DNA from: Eretmocerus hayati
Taxonomy: Eukaryota > Arthropoda > Insecta > Hymenoptera > Aphelinidae
Length of the DNA stretch: 64,000 nt
NCBI GenBank assembly: GCA_029851415.1
Contig: CM056744.1
Coordinates: forward strand, 114,825,838-114,889,837
Reading direction: 5' to 3'
The position numbers and the translations under genes are program-made. The notes under the pieces are model-generated. The model had not been told where the DNA came from. It made no database searches and saw only the letters and a list, made by a program, of their open reading frames with translations. Below are positions 37,501 through 46,548 of the stretch, one piece after another. Position 1 is the stretch's first letter. Each line of letters starts with the position of its first letter.

Positions 37501-38734
37501 AAAATTGAATTCTTGCATATTCTGTAAGTGTACAAATGATATACGTAACTTTGAATTTGAATGTATGATTATGAAAGTCCTATAAATTGGTTCGATGACG
37601 ATTGTTGAAATTTCATGGGCTATTGGCATATTGCAACAATTTATTAATCCTCAATTTGTAACTTTTATCATTCTGCTGTATTTATCTTCTATGTTACTCG
37701 TAATCGGTTATAGCATTTGGGTACAATCGAATAATCGTAGGAAGATAGAGTGAAATATGAGTTCTTCTGGATCGAAAATTGATTTTTGTGGATGCGGTTT
37801 ATTCTTTCTTACTGGATAACTTCTGGAGTAACGTGTTCGGTCTTTGCCAACCTGATCCACCCTCAAAAAACATTACTTTCTTACCACTATCGTAACATCT
37901 CACCCTCACTCTAGCTAGCTATTTCGGATTGTTGGAATGATAATCATCAGGAATAATGTTTACAGGAAACTTGTTTTGATACAGCACATTTGTAACATCT
38001 TATTGCCTAATACCTTTGGTATCCATATCTTGTCCGGATATTGGAAGACTTTTCAATTTGACGTCTAGATCCCGTCGTTTTTTGTATTTCCCACTAAAAT
38101 ACTATGATCTTCGTCTTTCCAGATGCTGCGTTACAGCATAAAACTAAACCCTCTCAATTCGACATCAAGAAGAGTATCACAATGTGGCTCGACCAGTCTG
38201 GTACCAGACTAAAACGCGAAGGCGATGAAAAGTGAGTTCTGATCTTTCCCTTCATTTTGAAATCCGGAAAATATCGTATAGAAGGATCTTTTCGAGAACA
38301 GATGAATATTGATGACAAAAGTGAGAGAAACAGATAGGTTACAGTAGCTTGTGTATGCTATGATTACGACGAATTTTTCAACGTAAGCGTCGACAATTCC
38401 TTGGTAGATGCGTGCTTCAACTTTAGAGATTGGGGAGCTTCAATTCGTCATTGTTAATCCTGTGTTGCATGGATTTCCCTGTTCATTCCATATTTTGATT
38501 TTCGTTGACTCTGCCTGGAATTTTATTCACCGAGAGGCATATCGTCGCAGCATAACAAGATTCAATAGTTCATAGTGATGGAAAATTTCCCGATAAACCG
38601 CAGTTCGTGGTTCACTCACTCTGATATCAATAACCTGTTCCAGGAAGGGATCATCGAAGAAAATCTTCATCCCTATCACTCCAGTTGAGGACAGTGATGA
38701 TGATGACGATACCGACGTAGAGAGCGAAAAATGA
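34510..38734 (+). CDS. Seven-exon DUF4806-type protein gene inside the transposon
   Basis: Manual splicing gives exons 34510-34711, 35910-36293, 36460-36564, 36635-36942, 37364-37523, 38123-38231 and 38644-38734. Every junction has GT/AG and compatible phase, and the total of 1359 nt encodes 452 residues. The N-terminus (VVATTWLSDDL, FKWPPF) matches the short W/WPP motif that starts insect DUF4806 proteins. Exons 2-4 are Ser/Lys-rich and nuclear-looking. The C-terminal DUF4806 domain includes VNWMLNLGGETAHELV, NKYSYVGLKSKAPFMDL and, in exon 6, ITMWLDQSGTRLKRE. The tail is acidic (VEDSDDDDDTDVESE). The biochemical role is unknown. From its position I infer a DNA-binding or regulatory partner of the transposase. 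Intron 1 contains a MITE. Confidence 0.78.
34745..35143. mobile_element. MITE in intron 1 of the DUF4806-type gene
   Basis: The terminal inverted repeats GAGTGCTCTCTA and TAGAGAGCACTC are exact. The interior carries a long palindrome (GAAACTTTTTTTTAAATT-type text mirrored) and GCGCCATCTTGCGG near the left end. It is related to the longer element at 10022-11364. It is non-coding and lies wholly in the intron, so it need not harm the gene. Confidence 0.7.
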
Positions 38735-39737
38735 GGTGCTCTAGTTACGATGTGAAATATGCTACTGTATATATATTTGTTATCGCGCGATATTCTATTA
38801 ACACGATATGTACCTTTGAAGTAATATAGCAGTAGTATACTCGATTCTCTCATGAATAGTTTCATCACCCTCGCCTCTCCACAAGTAGGAGTATTAAAGG
38901 TAAGCGTGTCTTGAATATCTTGAGAACCCATAATCGGGTATCGAGAGTATTTCACTCTATCAGGGATGAGCAAGAGCTGTGATATAATTCGAGTAAAAAC
39001 TGAACGCTGGCTCACTATCGAACCAACAGGGACAGTACATATGGCTCAAGACAGTCGTACCTTAAATTACTTGCATATTCATGATAGATTTTTCATGGAC
39101 ATCTACATCAATGAGGTCCTACAGGTTGTCAGAGATTTCTTCAATCTGCCCTTGATATCGTTTCAAGCTCTGTGATAGTATTTAGCACATTATCTGTGTA
39201 GTTCTGATATGCTAAAGAACTTTTCATCTTCTTTGAAGTAGCTACACTATCTTTCATGGTTGAATTTTCCTCGCTTGTAGCGCACAGCAATTATGTGCAA
39301 GATCGATTCAATCTCTTTCGAGTATTGACGGAAGCGTCTTGCGCACGCTTCCATGAAATCAACCGAATGTATTCCGATGATAAAGAACGCAAATTCCACT
39401 TATATATAGTATTGAATCGGTTCCATTGAACAGTGTCCTATTCGCAATTATGTATGCATTTCACCTCGCTGCGAGACTTCGAGCCTGAACCATCTTTTAT
39501 GACCACTTATTGATGTGTGGGGTGAGGCCACTCCTTGAATCTATTGGGAATTCCATCAATCAATAGAACTTCCTCATTTGCTGTCTGAGTCAGTCCTTCA
39601 TTTAACTATAAGAGTACATCTTCAATCCATTGGGTATATTTGGGATGTGAAATGTCATAGAGATTTTTCACTCATCTCATGAATCCTCGGGGGGGGGGGG
39701 GGACTCAACATTCGAGAGCTTCAGTCAACTGGGAATC
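38735..39737. other. Transposon 3' region, no gene
   Basis: Follows the DUF4806-type stop codon. Long minus-strand open frames here are antisense shadows. A run of 13 G occurs at about 39690-39702. Confidence 0.4.
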
Positions 39738-40584
39738 TTTCACTGAAATAATCTAATAATATCCCCCGAAATCTTGCACGAATATTTCAGTTGAATAACC
39801 CATTGCAATTTCTGCGATTTTTTCTCGAAACTTCCTCAAAGTATCACTGGGAACATTTCAGTAATCTTTCAGGAACATTTCAGTGAAATATTCCAATGGA
39901 ACCTTCCTGAAATCTTCCATTCAAGACTCCATTGATAGAGGTTTTTAAGGAATCTTCCGGGAATCTTTCACTGAAATCTTGCAGAAACCTTTCAGAAACC
40001 TTTCAGAAATCTTGCAGAAACGTTTCAGTGAAATATTTCAATGAAATCTTCCTGAAATCTTGGAGGTATTCAAGGAATCTTCCGGAAATCTTTCACTGAA
40101 ATCTTTCAGAAACCTTTCAGTAATCTTTCAGGAACATTCCAGTGAAATATTCCAATGAAATCATCCTGAAATCTTCCATTCAAGACTCCATTGATAGAGG
40201 TTTTCAAGGAATCTTCCGGGAATCTTTCACTGAAATCTTGCAGAAACCTTTCAGAAACCTTTCAGAAATCTTGCAGGAACGTTTCAGTGAAATATTTCAA
40301 TGAAATCTTCCTGAAATCTTGGAGGTTTTCAAGGAATCTTCCGGCAATCTTTCACTCAAATCTTTCAGAAACCTTTCAGAAATCTTGCAGAAACATTTCA
40401 GTGAAATATTTCAATGAAATCTTTCTGAAATCTTCCCGAGGGATTCCCGGCAATCTTTCATGAAACCTTTCAGAAAGCTCTCTGAAGTGGGACATATCTT
40501 TATTGAGGGAAGCTTTCAATGAAAGGTCCCTGAAAGATTCCCGGGGTTTGATGAAAGCTTCCAGAAAGCTTTCTGAAATATCCT
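39738..40584. repeat. Right subterminal repeat array
   Basis: Same motif family as the left array but in opposite orientation: AATCTTTCACTGAAATCTT and AACCTTTCAGAAATCTTGC, against CTGAAAGATTTC at the left. A unit of about 254 bp containing CTTCCATTCAAGACTCCATT at 39918 recurs at 40172. It ends 1 bp before the right terminal inverted repeat. Confidence 0.85.
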
Positions 40585-40597
40585 CATGCTGTGTGGG

Positions 40598-41839
40598 AAT
40601 GTACTACACCACATCGCGGGGGTACCAACACTTGAATGGAGAAGGACTCAACTAGCTATGAAATTCTTATCCAAAGCTCACTCATTATACGATGACGCAC
40701 TCATACCAAGGTTGAGGTATTTAGAAAACTTCATAGATACGAGACACGACAAGACTCTACTTAGCCCCAACTTTGGATTCCTTTACTCCACATTGATGAA
40801 TTTCAACATCGGCGACAAACAAATAAGAATCCGCTCGTTACCCTCGTATATTATACCCTTTTTTGCACATTTTCTTAGCGAACACGTCGATAACTCGTTG
40901 GTCCGGAAATACCAAATTCACAAAAACCAACTTGGAAACATGGTCCAAAACTTTATACGAAGCGAATATTCCAACTCATACGTAGTATTTACCGACGGTT
41001 CCAAAGACGGCGAAAACTGTGGCGCAGGAATCTACACACTCCACGACGAAGGCCGAATGAAAATTAGAATGAATGCGCAAAATTCAATCTTTAGCTGTGA
41101 GGCCTTTGCCATTTTGAGGGCCCTACAAGCATTGCATAAATTAGAACCCAAGAGGGTTGCAATCTTCTCCGATTCTCTGAGCGTTCTGAGTAATTTAGCG
41201 AAAGACGGTTTAAGCTCCTCGATGCACCTATTCATAGCAAACATACGTGCTTGTATTCATGACATGGAGAAAAAAGGCTTCTCTGTAAAACTTTTTTGGA
41301 TACCCAGTCACGAAAAGATCGAAGGAAACGAAAGGGCAGATGAAGTGGCCAAGGAAGCCTCCAAATTAAATCATATTCACTTGAATACCTTCTGGCATCT
41401 AGATTTCAATTCCACTATTCGCAAAACCATAAATCAAAACATGCTAGAATTTTGCAAAGATTATGGATACGGAACAAAATATATTGAGTTACAAACAGCC
41501 TTTTGCTCTAGGCCATGGTTCGCAAATTCAAAAAAGAACAGAAAAGACATTTGTTTGCTAAATCGCTTAAAAAGCAATCACAACTTATCTAAATTTCACC
41601 TCTGCAGAAAAAATATTTTAAGAGATGACATGTGTGATTGTCTCGAATCACCGCAAACTTTAGAACACCTCTTCTGGAGGTGCCCTAAGCTAGCTGAGCG
41701 GAGACAAACCTTCTTAAACTCAATAAGAGATCTTCAAATCTCAGTTGATACAGATATCTGCCTTTTAATGAATTCAGCCAGCATAGAAACCTGCTGGAAG
41801 TTCGTCAAATTTGCCATCGACGCTGACATGAAAGTATAA
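40598..41839 (+). CDS. LINE ORF2, C-terminal part: RNase H and zinc region
   Basis: This continues the ORF2 frame right after the transposon. The first 12 bases of the apparent open frame (from 40586) are transposon end, not LINE. RNase H signature: VVFTDGSKDG with the first Asp, a downstream CEAFAILRAL Glu, IFSDSLSVL Asp, and IPSHEKIEGNERADEVA with the last His/Asp. Downstream, CDCLESPQTLEHLFWRCP is the Cys/His motif common at the C-terminus of I, Jockey and R1 ORF2 proteins. RNase H removes element RNA during second-strand synthesis. The frame is open to its TAA. Confidence 0.88.
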   Translation, partial: NVLHHIAGVPTLEWRRTQLAMKFLSKAHSLYDDALIPRLRYLENFIDTRHDKTLLSPNFGFLYSTLMNFNIGDKQIRIRSLPSYIIPFFAHFLSEHVDNSLVRKYQIHKNQLGNMVQNFIRSEYSNSYVVFTDGSKDGENCGAGIYTLHDEGRMKIRMNAQNSIFSCEAFAILRALQALHKLEPKRVAIFSDSLSVLSNLAKDGLSSSMHLFIANIRACIHDMEKKGFSVKLFWIPSHEKIEGNERADEVAKEASKLNHIHLNTFWHLDFNSTIRKTINQNMLEFCKDYGYGTKYIELQTAFCSRPWFANSKKNRKDICLLNRLKSNHNLSKFHLCRKNILRDDMCDCLESPQTLEHLFWRCPKLAERRQTFLNSIRDLQISVDTDICLLMNSASIETCWKFVKFAIDADMKV

Positions 41840-42334
41840 TAAAATTTAGGGTAGTAGTGCAGTATATAGCTATAAGTATTTGACACAGTGCTTTCTTGCA
41901 AAACCACTATGTATCGGATTTGTTTTTTGTTTGTTTGTTTCTTGTAATCGTATTCACCCGCTGAATGTAAAAGGATGCCTATATAGGAAAGAGGAGAGAA
42001 AGGAAAAAAAAAAAAATATATATATATATACGACGATACACGCAGATGTATATATGCTTCACCTAGCTGTACACTTTTCGACACATGCCATGCATGCGCA
42101 GCAACATTATTCAACACGGCATTCATAACCTCTCCGCTCTGCAGAATAGATCTCATTGCTCACCATTAACCACTACATAGAGTTACAGGATAGATCTCGT
42201 CTCAACGTCTCATCAACGTCATAGTCATCAACATCATTCTAAGATTCAGCCGCCAAAATCAAGAAGGCTGAAACTGGTAGTGGGCACATCCCGGGCGCAA
42301 GCTGGGGTAGCCAACAGGAGAAAAAAAAAAAAAA
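41840..42334 (+). other. LINE 3' UTR with A-tail
   Basis: Non-coding. It contains an A-run and (TA)n at about 42003-42030, then CATCCCGGGCGCAAGCTGGG close to the end and a terminal A-run at about 42320-42334. The internal A/TA run could be an older polyadenylation point. Confidence 0.65.
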
Positions 42335-42346
42335 AAGCCGAAAACA
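42335..42346. repeat. LINE target-site duplication, right copy
   Basis: AAGCCGAAAACA directly after the A-tail, identical to 17611-17622. The exact left edge is blurred by the A-run. Confidence 0.65.
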
Positions 42347-42575
42347 ATTTTGGCAAATTCAGAGCTTCGATTTGAGCCCAGATACGTTGATCTAGGCTCA
42401 ATATTCGAAGAGCTGTGGCCTCTGGAAGACGGGCATATTTTGACGACTTAAAAGTCGATTTTCTCGAAAAGGCAAAATAGGCAAATTCTGAAATTTTCTA
42501 TACAATTAGAACAGTTAGAGTCCTGCCCAAAACAATTGTCACATTTTGGTCGCGGTACAGGTTGACGTACGTCGT
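42341..42575 (+). repeat. Interspersed repeat, inverted pair member 2
   Basis: Reverse-complement partner of 15805-16033, starting AAAACAATTTTGGCAAATTC in both after orientation. The LINE inserted exactly at its edge. It is non-coding. Confidence 0.7.
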
Positions 42576-42936
42576 TAGTACATACATTTGCCGGCACGCT
42601 CTTTGGATCGTTCCAGCTTGTTACGTTATTAGAAATATATCTCAGGTAAATCAGGTATTTTCTCAAGATTCGAATACAAATCTTATGTAACTTTGGATGA
42701 AGCATTGTGCGGCTCCCGCGAAGGAGCTATAATTTCGGAGCTATAACCTTCACATTTGAATCTCACTTGTAGGTTCCTCCTCGCCGAGTCCTCGGGTTTC
42801 TCTCTTTTCGTGCAAAATTATTGTTTATCTGCAGCTAAAATGATGGGATGAAGAATGAGATTATCTGGACCCAAGTTTTGTGCTCCTGCTCAACGTTAGA
42901 TAGATCTTGCTAAAGTGGAAGTGTGAATTTTTATAG
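42576..42936 (+). promoter_or_regulatory. Upstream region of the ankyrin gene
   Basis: GTGTGAATTTTTATAG directly before the ATG at 42937 reads as a 3' splice site, so the coding exon may begin right after a 5'-UTR intron. A second possible acceptor is CTCACTTGTAG at about 42762-42772. No TATA box is convincing. Confidence 0.3.
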
Positions 42937-45168
42937 ATGATGGATAAAGCCTGCTGTATCTTTCCTGAACAGAATCTTCCTGGTTCTGCCTGGAAAGATT
43001 ATGACAAATTGAGAAAAGCAGTACGCAGCAGGGATGCAGGTTTGGTTAAACGCCTAATCGATGGTGGTGCTTTGGTGAATAGACGTTATGATGATTACTC
43101 TGAAAATACACCACTGCACTTGGCAGTTACATCCCGATGCTTAGAAATAGTAAAAATTCTTCTGGATAATGGAGCCAACATCAATGCAACAAATGCAATT
43201 TTGGATACTCCTCTCACCATGGCAGCTAAGATGGAAGATACGGCTATTGTTGATCTACTTTTATCTTACAATGTGCACCAGTATTTCAACATGCGTGATA
43301 ATCTGGGACATTTACATGTGGCCTGTATGAGAAATAAGCTTGAAGTCGTGAGAAAGTTGGTTCTAGTCGACCATGGTAAAACCGTTAGTGAAGCAGTGAT
43401 GAGTAGTTCCTTGACTTGGCCAGGTTTTACAGCGTTGCATTTTGCTGTTTACTATGGCTGCACCAAAACAGTGAAGTTTCTACTAGAATGTGGAGTTGAT
43501 ATCATGGTACAAGATGCTAAGAAACTGACTCCTCTGCAATGGGCAGACTTACGTCGAAATGAAGAGATTATTGATCTTCTGTTGACAGCTCACAAGCATG
43601 AGTTTAAGAATCCTGTTAGTACGAATAGCCTAAGCCACTTCCACATTGCTTGCACAAGGAATGACCCATTGATTGTGGAGCATTTCCTAAAATTAGGTGC
43701 AGACATCAATCTTGAAGTTAAAGTATCAGAGTCTAAATTTTGGCAAGGTTGGAAACCCATACATCTTGCCATGTATTATGACTGTCCAAACGTGGTGAAC
43801 ATGTTGCTGAATTATAAAGCTCAGTATGAATTCAGTCCAATGAACCGGTGCCAGTCGCGTTTGTTAGAGTACACTTTTGTGACAGGGAATATGTCTATCT
43901 ACAATCTGTTTGCTAATAGAGAGAAAGAGTCTGAGGCTATTAAAGAGATTGAGCCCATTTCGGATTTTCTTTTGGCTTGCATGAATAATGACTATGACTA
44001 TGTTGAAGAATGGTTAAGAAGAAATTCTCGTAATTCAAAGTACAATGATCCGTTCCCTTGTGGTTGTACACCTCTTCATCTCACAATTAAATATGATTCA
44101 TACGATGCATTCAAACTTCTCTTGGCTTGGGATGCAGACATTACAACTCAAGATCCTTGGGGTAAAACTCCTCTTCATGCAGCTTTTGAACGGAAGTCCC
44201 CAGACTTCATCTGTAAGATCTTATCTGATGTTAACGATGATACTGAAAATGTAACAGATAATTTTGGTCTCTCAATTCTACACATATTATGCATAACAGA
44301 TTATACAGAGCTGATTGAAGAATTTTTATTAAAAGGTTGTGATGTGAATGCTCGAGTTGGAGTCAAATCGCCTCAATGGGCTGGTTCCACTCCGATGCAT
44401 TTTGCATTCGAATTTGAACACGTAAACCAAGATGAAGAATTTGTAGAAGATGTCGTTAGATTGCTTCTCAAGTATAAAGCAAATATTTACATTAAGAATG
44501 ATTCCATATTTGATCACTTCGATTTGATTTTTCACGGTATGGACAAAGGAGGTCAACTCTCAGAATATGAAGAATTGCTCTATAAAAATTTAATCAAGGT
44601 TTTGTCATCGCCAACAAAGCAAAGAAAATATTCAAATTGCGGAGTTTCTCCCCTACATGCTTTATGTATGAATCCATTTGCTGATATCAAAACTTTGAAA
44701 AAATTCTTGATATCGCATGGCCATGTAATTAATCAAACCATTGAAAAGCCTGAATCTCGCAGATTCCATAAATGTACACCATTGCACCTTGCTTTGCAAT
44801 GTCACGACTTTGTAAAAGCAGAAGTTTTGCTGAATGCAGGGGCTGATCCTTTGCTTATCAATGGTAATGGGAATACTCCTCTTGAATGTGCTTTTCCACT
44901 TCCAAGACCACTCAAAATGTCAGAGAAAGTGGTCAAATGCTTATTTCAATGTGGAATAACTATTGAAAGGCTGAAACCAAGTCATTTTTTCATAGCATGT
45001 TGCGCGTATATTTTTGAGTTTGTGAAACATGTTTTGGAGAATTTACGTGATCCTACTATAAGGAAGTATTATCTCAATTATCACAATAGTGTAAATCAAA
45101 CAGCTCTTCATACAATAGCTCTACACAAAAATTTAGGGGAGTATGATTCTGCAATAGGAAACGAATGA
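42937..45168 (+). CDS. Ankyrin-repeat protein, N-terminal and middle part
   Basis: 743 residues without introns. At least ten ankyrin repeats are visible, for example NTPLHLAVTSRCLEIVKILL, FTALHFAVYYGCTKTVKFLL, KPIHLAMYYDCPNVVNMLL, CTPLHLTIKYDSYDAFKLLL, KTPLHAAFERK and CTPLHLALQCHDFVKAEVLL. These stack into a solenoid for protein binding. There is no signal peptide, so it is cytoplasmic or nuclear. The frame stops at 45166-45168 in mid-repeat, while the repeats continue in another frame from 45165, so this and the next CDS are one gene. The start has two adjacent ATGs. Intronless ankyrin genes of this kind in wasps have been attributed to transfer from viruses or Wolbachia; here that is inference from architecture. 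Confidence 0.8.
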   Translation: MMDKACCIFPEQNLPGSAWKDYDKLRKAVRSRDAGLVKRLIDGGALVNRRYDDYSENTPLHLAVTSRCLEIVKILLDNGANINATNAILDTPLTMAAKMEDTAIVDLLLSYNVHQYFNMRDNLGHLHVACMRNKLEVVRKLVLVDHGKTVSEAVMSSSLTWPGFTALHFAVYYGCTKTVKFLLECGVDIMVQDAKKLTPLQWADLRRNEEIIDLLLTAHKHEFKNPVSTNSLSHFHIACTRNDPLIVEHFLKLGADINLEVKVSESKFWQGWKPIHLAMYYDCPNVVNMLLNYKAQYEFSPMNRCQSRLLEYTFVTGNMSIYNLFANREKESEAIKEIEPISDFLLACMNNDYDYVEEWLRRNSRNSKYNDPFPCGCTPLHLTIKYDSYDAFKLLLAWDADITTQDPWGKTPLHAAFERKSPDFICKILSDVNDDTENVTDNFGLSILHILCITDYTELIEEFLLKGCDVNARVGVKSPQWAGSTPMHFAFEFEHVNQDEEFVEDVVRLLLKYKANIYIKNDSIFDHFDLIFHGMDKGGQLSEYEELLYKNLIKVLSSPTKQRKYSNCGVSPLHALCMNPFADIKTLKKFLISHGHVINQTIEKPESRRFHKCTPLHLALQCHDFVKAEVLLNAGADPLLINGNGNTPLECAFPLPRPLKMSEKVVKCLFQCGITIERLKPSHFFIACCAYIFEFVKHVLENLRDPTIRKYYLNYHNSVNQTALHTIALHKNLGEYDSAIGNE
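45141..45157 (+). other. 17-nt frame-breaking segment bounded by GT and AG
   Basis: This segment begins GTATG and ends ATAG. Because 17 is not a multiple of three, it alone accounts for the switch from the first ankyrin frame to the second, and the flanking codons fit the repeat consensus when it is ignored. It is far too short for a normal spliceosomal intron. It may be the remnant of an internally deleted intron, a small insertion, or a sequence error. Confidence 0.45.
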
Positions 45169-45962
45169 TCGAACTATTGTTGAAAAATGGTGCTAACGTG
45201 GATGCGAGAAATCACATGTTAGAAACCCCCTTATACTTGGCAAAAGATGATGAAGTAATATGTCTCCTCCTAAATCATGGTGCTAATGTCAATATCCAAA
45301 ATATCCACGGGAGTACACTCCTACATAAGATCTGCAGAGACTATAAAACTTTCAGAAACAATAATACACTAGTTGCTCTATTGAAGAATGGTGCTGACAT
45401 TAATATTGAAGATTACCAAGGACTCACCTGTTTGATGATGATCAACAGTTTTGATCAAAGTAATGAAAAATTTGCTGTTCTTCTCTTAGAGCACATCAAA
45501 AAATCATCATTGATAGGTTTTGATATCAGCCAAAAAAATAAAGATGTCTACCTCGAAATATTGAACAGGTGCAGAAACGTTTTCGATGTAAGCTATTTCG
45601 AGAATGCATGTAAGAAAGAAATCAAATTGATGATGTCGAAAAAGATTGATCGCTGTACATCAGTGTATGATATTCTATTTAAGAGTTTAAACAGCATGAC
45701 TCAGTATTGTAGAAATGATATTTTGTTGAGTTTACTTCAATCTATCAGCAATGATTTTCCTGTTTACGGTGATTTTGTACTGTTACAAATCAAGAGAGGT
45801 AAAATTAGACTATCTTTGCTACAAAACTCTATGAAATGTTTCGCCCTCTTGATGAAGACACCATTACCGCGAGCATGTTCGGAAATGATACTTCATCATC
45901 TTAGTGACACGGAACTCGTCAATATTATTAAAAGTGTAGAGAGATCTAATACCGATCAATAA
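45165..45962 (+). CDS. Ankyrin/PRANC-like protein, C-terminal part
   Basis: 265 residues from the first ATG in frame, continuing the ankyrin array (MIELLLKNGANVDARN, VICLLLNHGANVNIQN, LVALLKNGADINIED). After a helical linker, the C-terminus has FPVYGDFVLLQIKRGK followed by LPRACSEMILHHLSDTEL and NIIKSVE. This resembles the PRANC/F-box-like domain at the end of poxvirus, Wolbachia and parasitoid-wasp ankyrin proteins, where it recruits SCF ubiquitin ligase. The ATG overlaps the upstream stop (AATGA), which could allow re-initiation, but a frame break within one gene is simpler. PRANC assignment is from motif memory and should be tested by profile. Confidence 0.6.
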   Translation: MIELLLKNGANVDARNHMLETPLYLAKDDEVICLLLNHGANVNIQNIHGSTLLHKICRDYKTFRNNNTLVALLKNGADINIEDYQGLTCLMMINSFDQSNEKFAVLLLEHIKKSSLIGFDISQKNKDVYLEILNRCRNVFDVSYFENACKKEIKLMMSKKIDRCTSVYDILFKSLNSMTQYCRNDILLSLLQSISNDFPVYGDFVLLQIKRGKIRLSLLQNSMKCFALLMKTPLPRACSEMILHHLSDTELVNIIKSVERSNTDQ

Positions 45963-46378
45963 TTTATTGATGAACAATTTCTGCATGCAGTCATTCTTTA
46001 GGTGACTGTTTGAGTTTATAACTTTTTTCAGTTGGATCGTCTTGAAGACCCAGTGTTAATGACGAGTATGAAAGTTCGATTTCATTTGCCTTTTTTTAGT
46101 CTCTACAGTCTACATCTAAAAGGAGAATTTGAATAGTCGTGAAAGTTGTACTTGTGTCGTACTTGTGTCGTGGTACTTCTGTTGTAGGAGACATCGAAAC
46201 TTTGAGATTCTTGGATGCGACCGTTTTTAATTATTTTTACAAGATTGAACTCGCAATAACTGCGTCTTCAGTTCAAAAATAGGTATCTTTCAGCCCGATA
46301 ATTATTTTTGAAGTGCATGTACTGATGCGATAATCGAATATGTTTTTCATCATCTCAGTGGTCGAGATAACTCTATGC
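45963..46378. other. 3' flank of the ankyrin gene
   Basis: No coding. GTACTTGTGTCGT is tandemly doubled at about 46150-46170. Confidence 0.35.
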
Positions 46379-46437
46379 TTTTGCGTAATAATAGCAGCTG
46401 ATTTGACTCGCAAATCAGCTGCTATTATTACGCAAAA
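46379..46437. repeat. Perfect 27-bp hairpin 1
   Basis: Arms 46379-46405 and 46411-46437 are perfect inverse copies (TTTTGCGTAATAATAGCAGC onward) around a 5-nt ACTCG loop. Confidence 0.85.
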
Positions 46438-46548
46438 TGTCAATTGAAGCGAGTGACTCTACCATGGAAACTATATGCTTTTGTTGCTCTTAGCATGAGA
46501 GCTTCACAGTTGCAAATGACAATTAATTTTGCTAATCTTTATCAAAGA

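Larger units (their letters stand above)
22436..40597 (+). mobile_element. 18.2-kb TNP2/CACTA-like DNA transposon with two genes
   Basis: The ends are CCCACACAGCATG (22436-22448) and its exact inverse CATGCTGTGTGGG (40585-40597). The match extends to about 24 bp with two mismatches into GATATTTC-like sequence. Dense subterminal palindromic repeats occupy about 2.45 kb at the left and 0.86 kb at the right, in opposite orientation. Two plus-strand genes lie between: a full-length transposase (31353-33635) and a spliced DUF4806-type gene (34510-38734). Smaller elements have inserted at about 27538-28985, 29798-31014 and 34745-35143. The transposase family and the subterminal repeats point to the CACTA/CMC superfamily. 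The CCC start and 2-bp duplication are unlike the plant CACTA ends, so superfamily placement is moderately sure only. Confidence 0.85.
17623..42334 (+). mobile_element. I-group LINE (non-LTR retrotransposon), split by an 18-kb DNA transposon
   Basis: The element starts GGAGTTCGGTTTGAGACG after the left 12-bp duplication and ends in a run of about 15 A before the right duplication. Its own sequence is about 6.5 kb once the insert at 22436-40597 is set aside. It has a 5' UTR, ORF1 (gag-like zinc-knuckle protein), ORF2 (APE endonuclease, reverse transcriptase, RNase H) and a 3' UTR of about 0.5 kb. An ORF2-encoded RNase H argues for the I group rather than Jockey or CR1. Both ORFs are open over their full length apart from the single insertion, so the LINE copy was young when it was hit. 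Confidence 0.85.

Noticed and set aside
38527..39015. Minus-strand 162-codon frame
   Set aside because: Antisense shadow of the last DUF4806-type exon, whose Asp-rich tail gives the Ser-rich run seen here.
22436..40597. Polinton/Maverick, bracovirus segment or other integrated virus
   Set aside because: No DNA polymerase, retroviral-type integrase, capsid or ATPase gene. The ends, TNP2-like transposase and subterminal repeats fit a DNA transposon.
45141..45157. Ordinary spliceosomal intron
   Set aside because: 17 nt is below any usual intron length. Kept only as a possible remnant.
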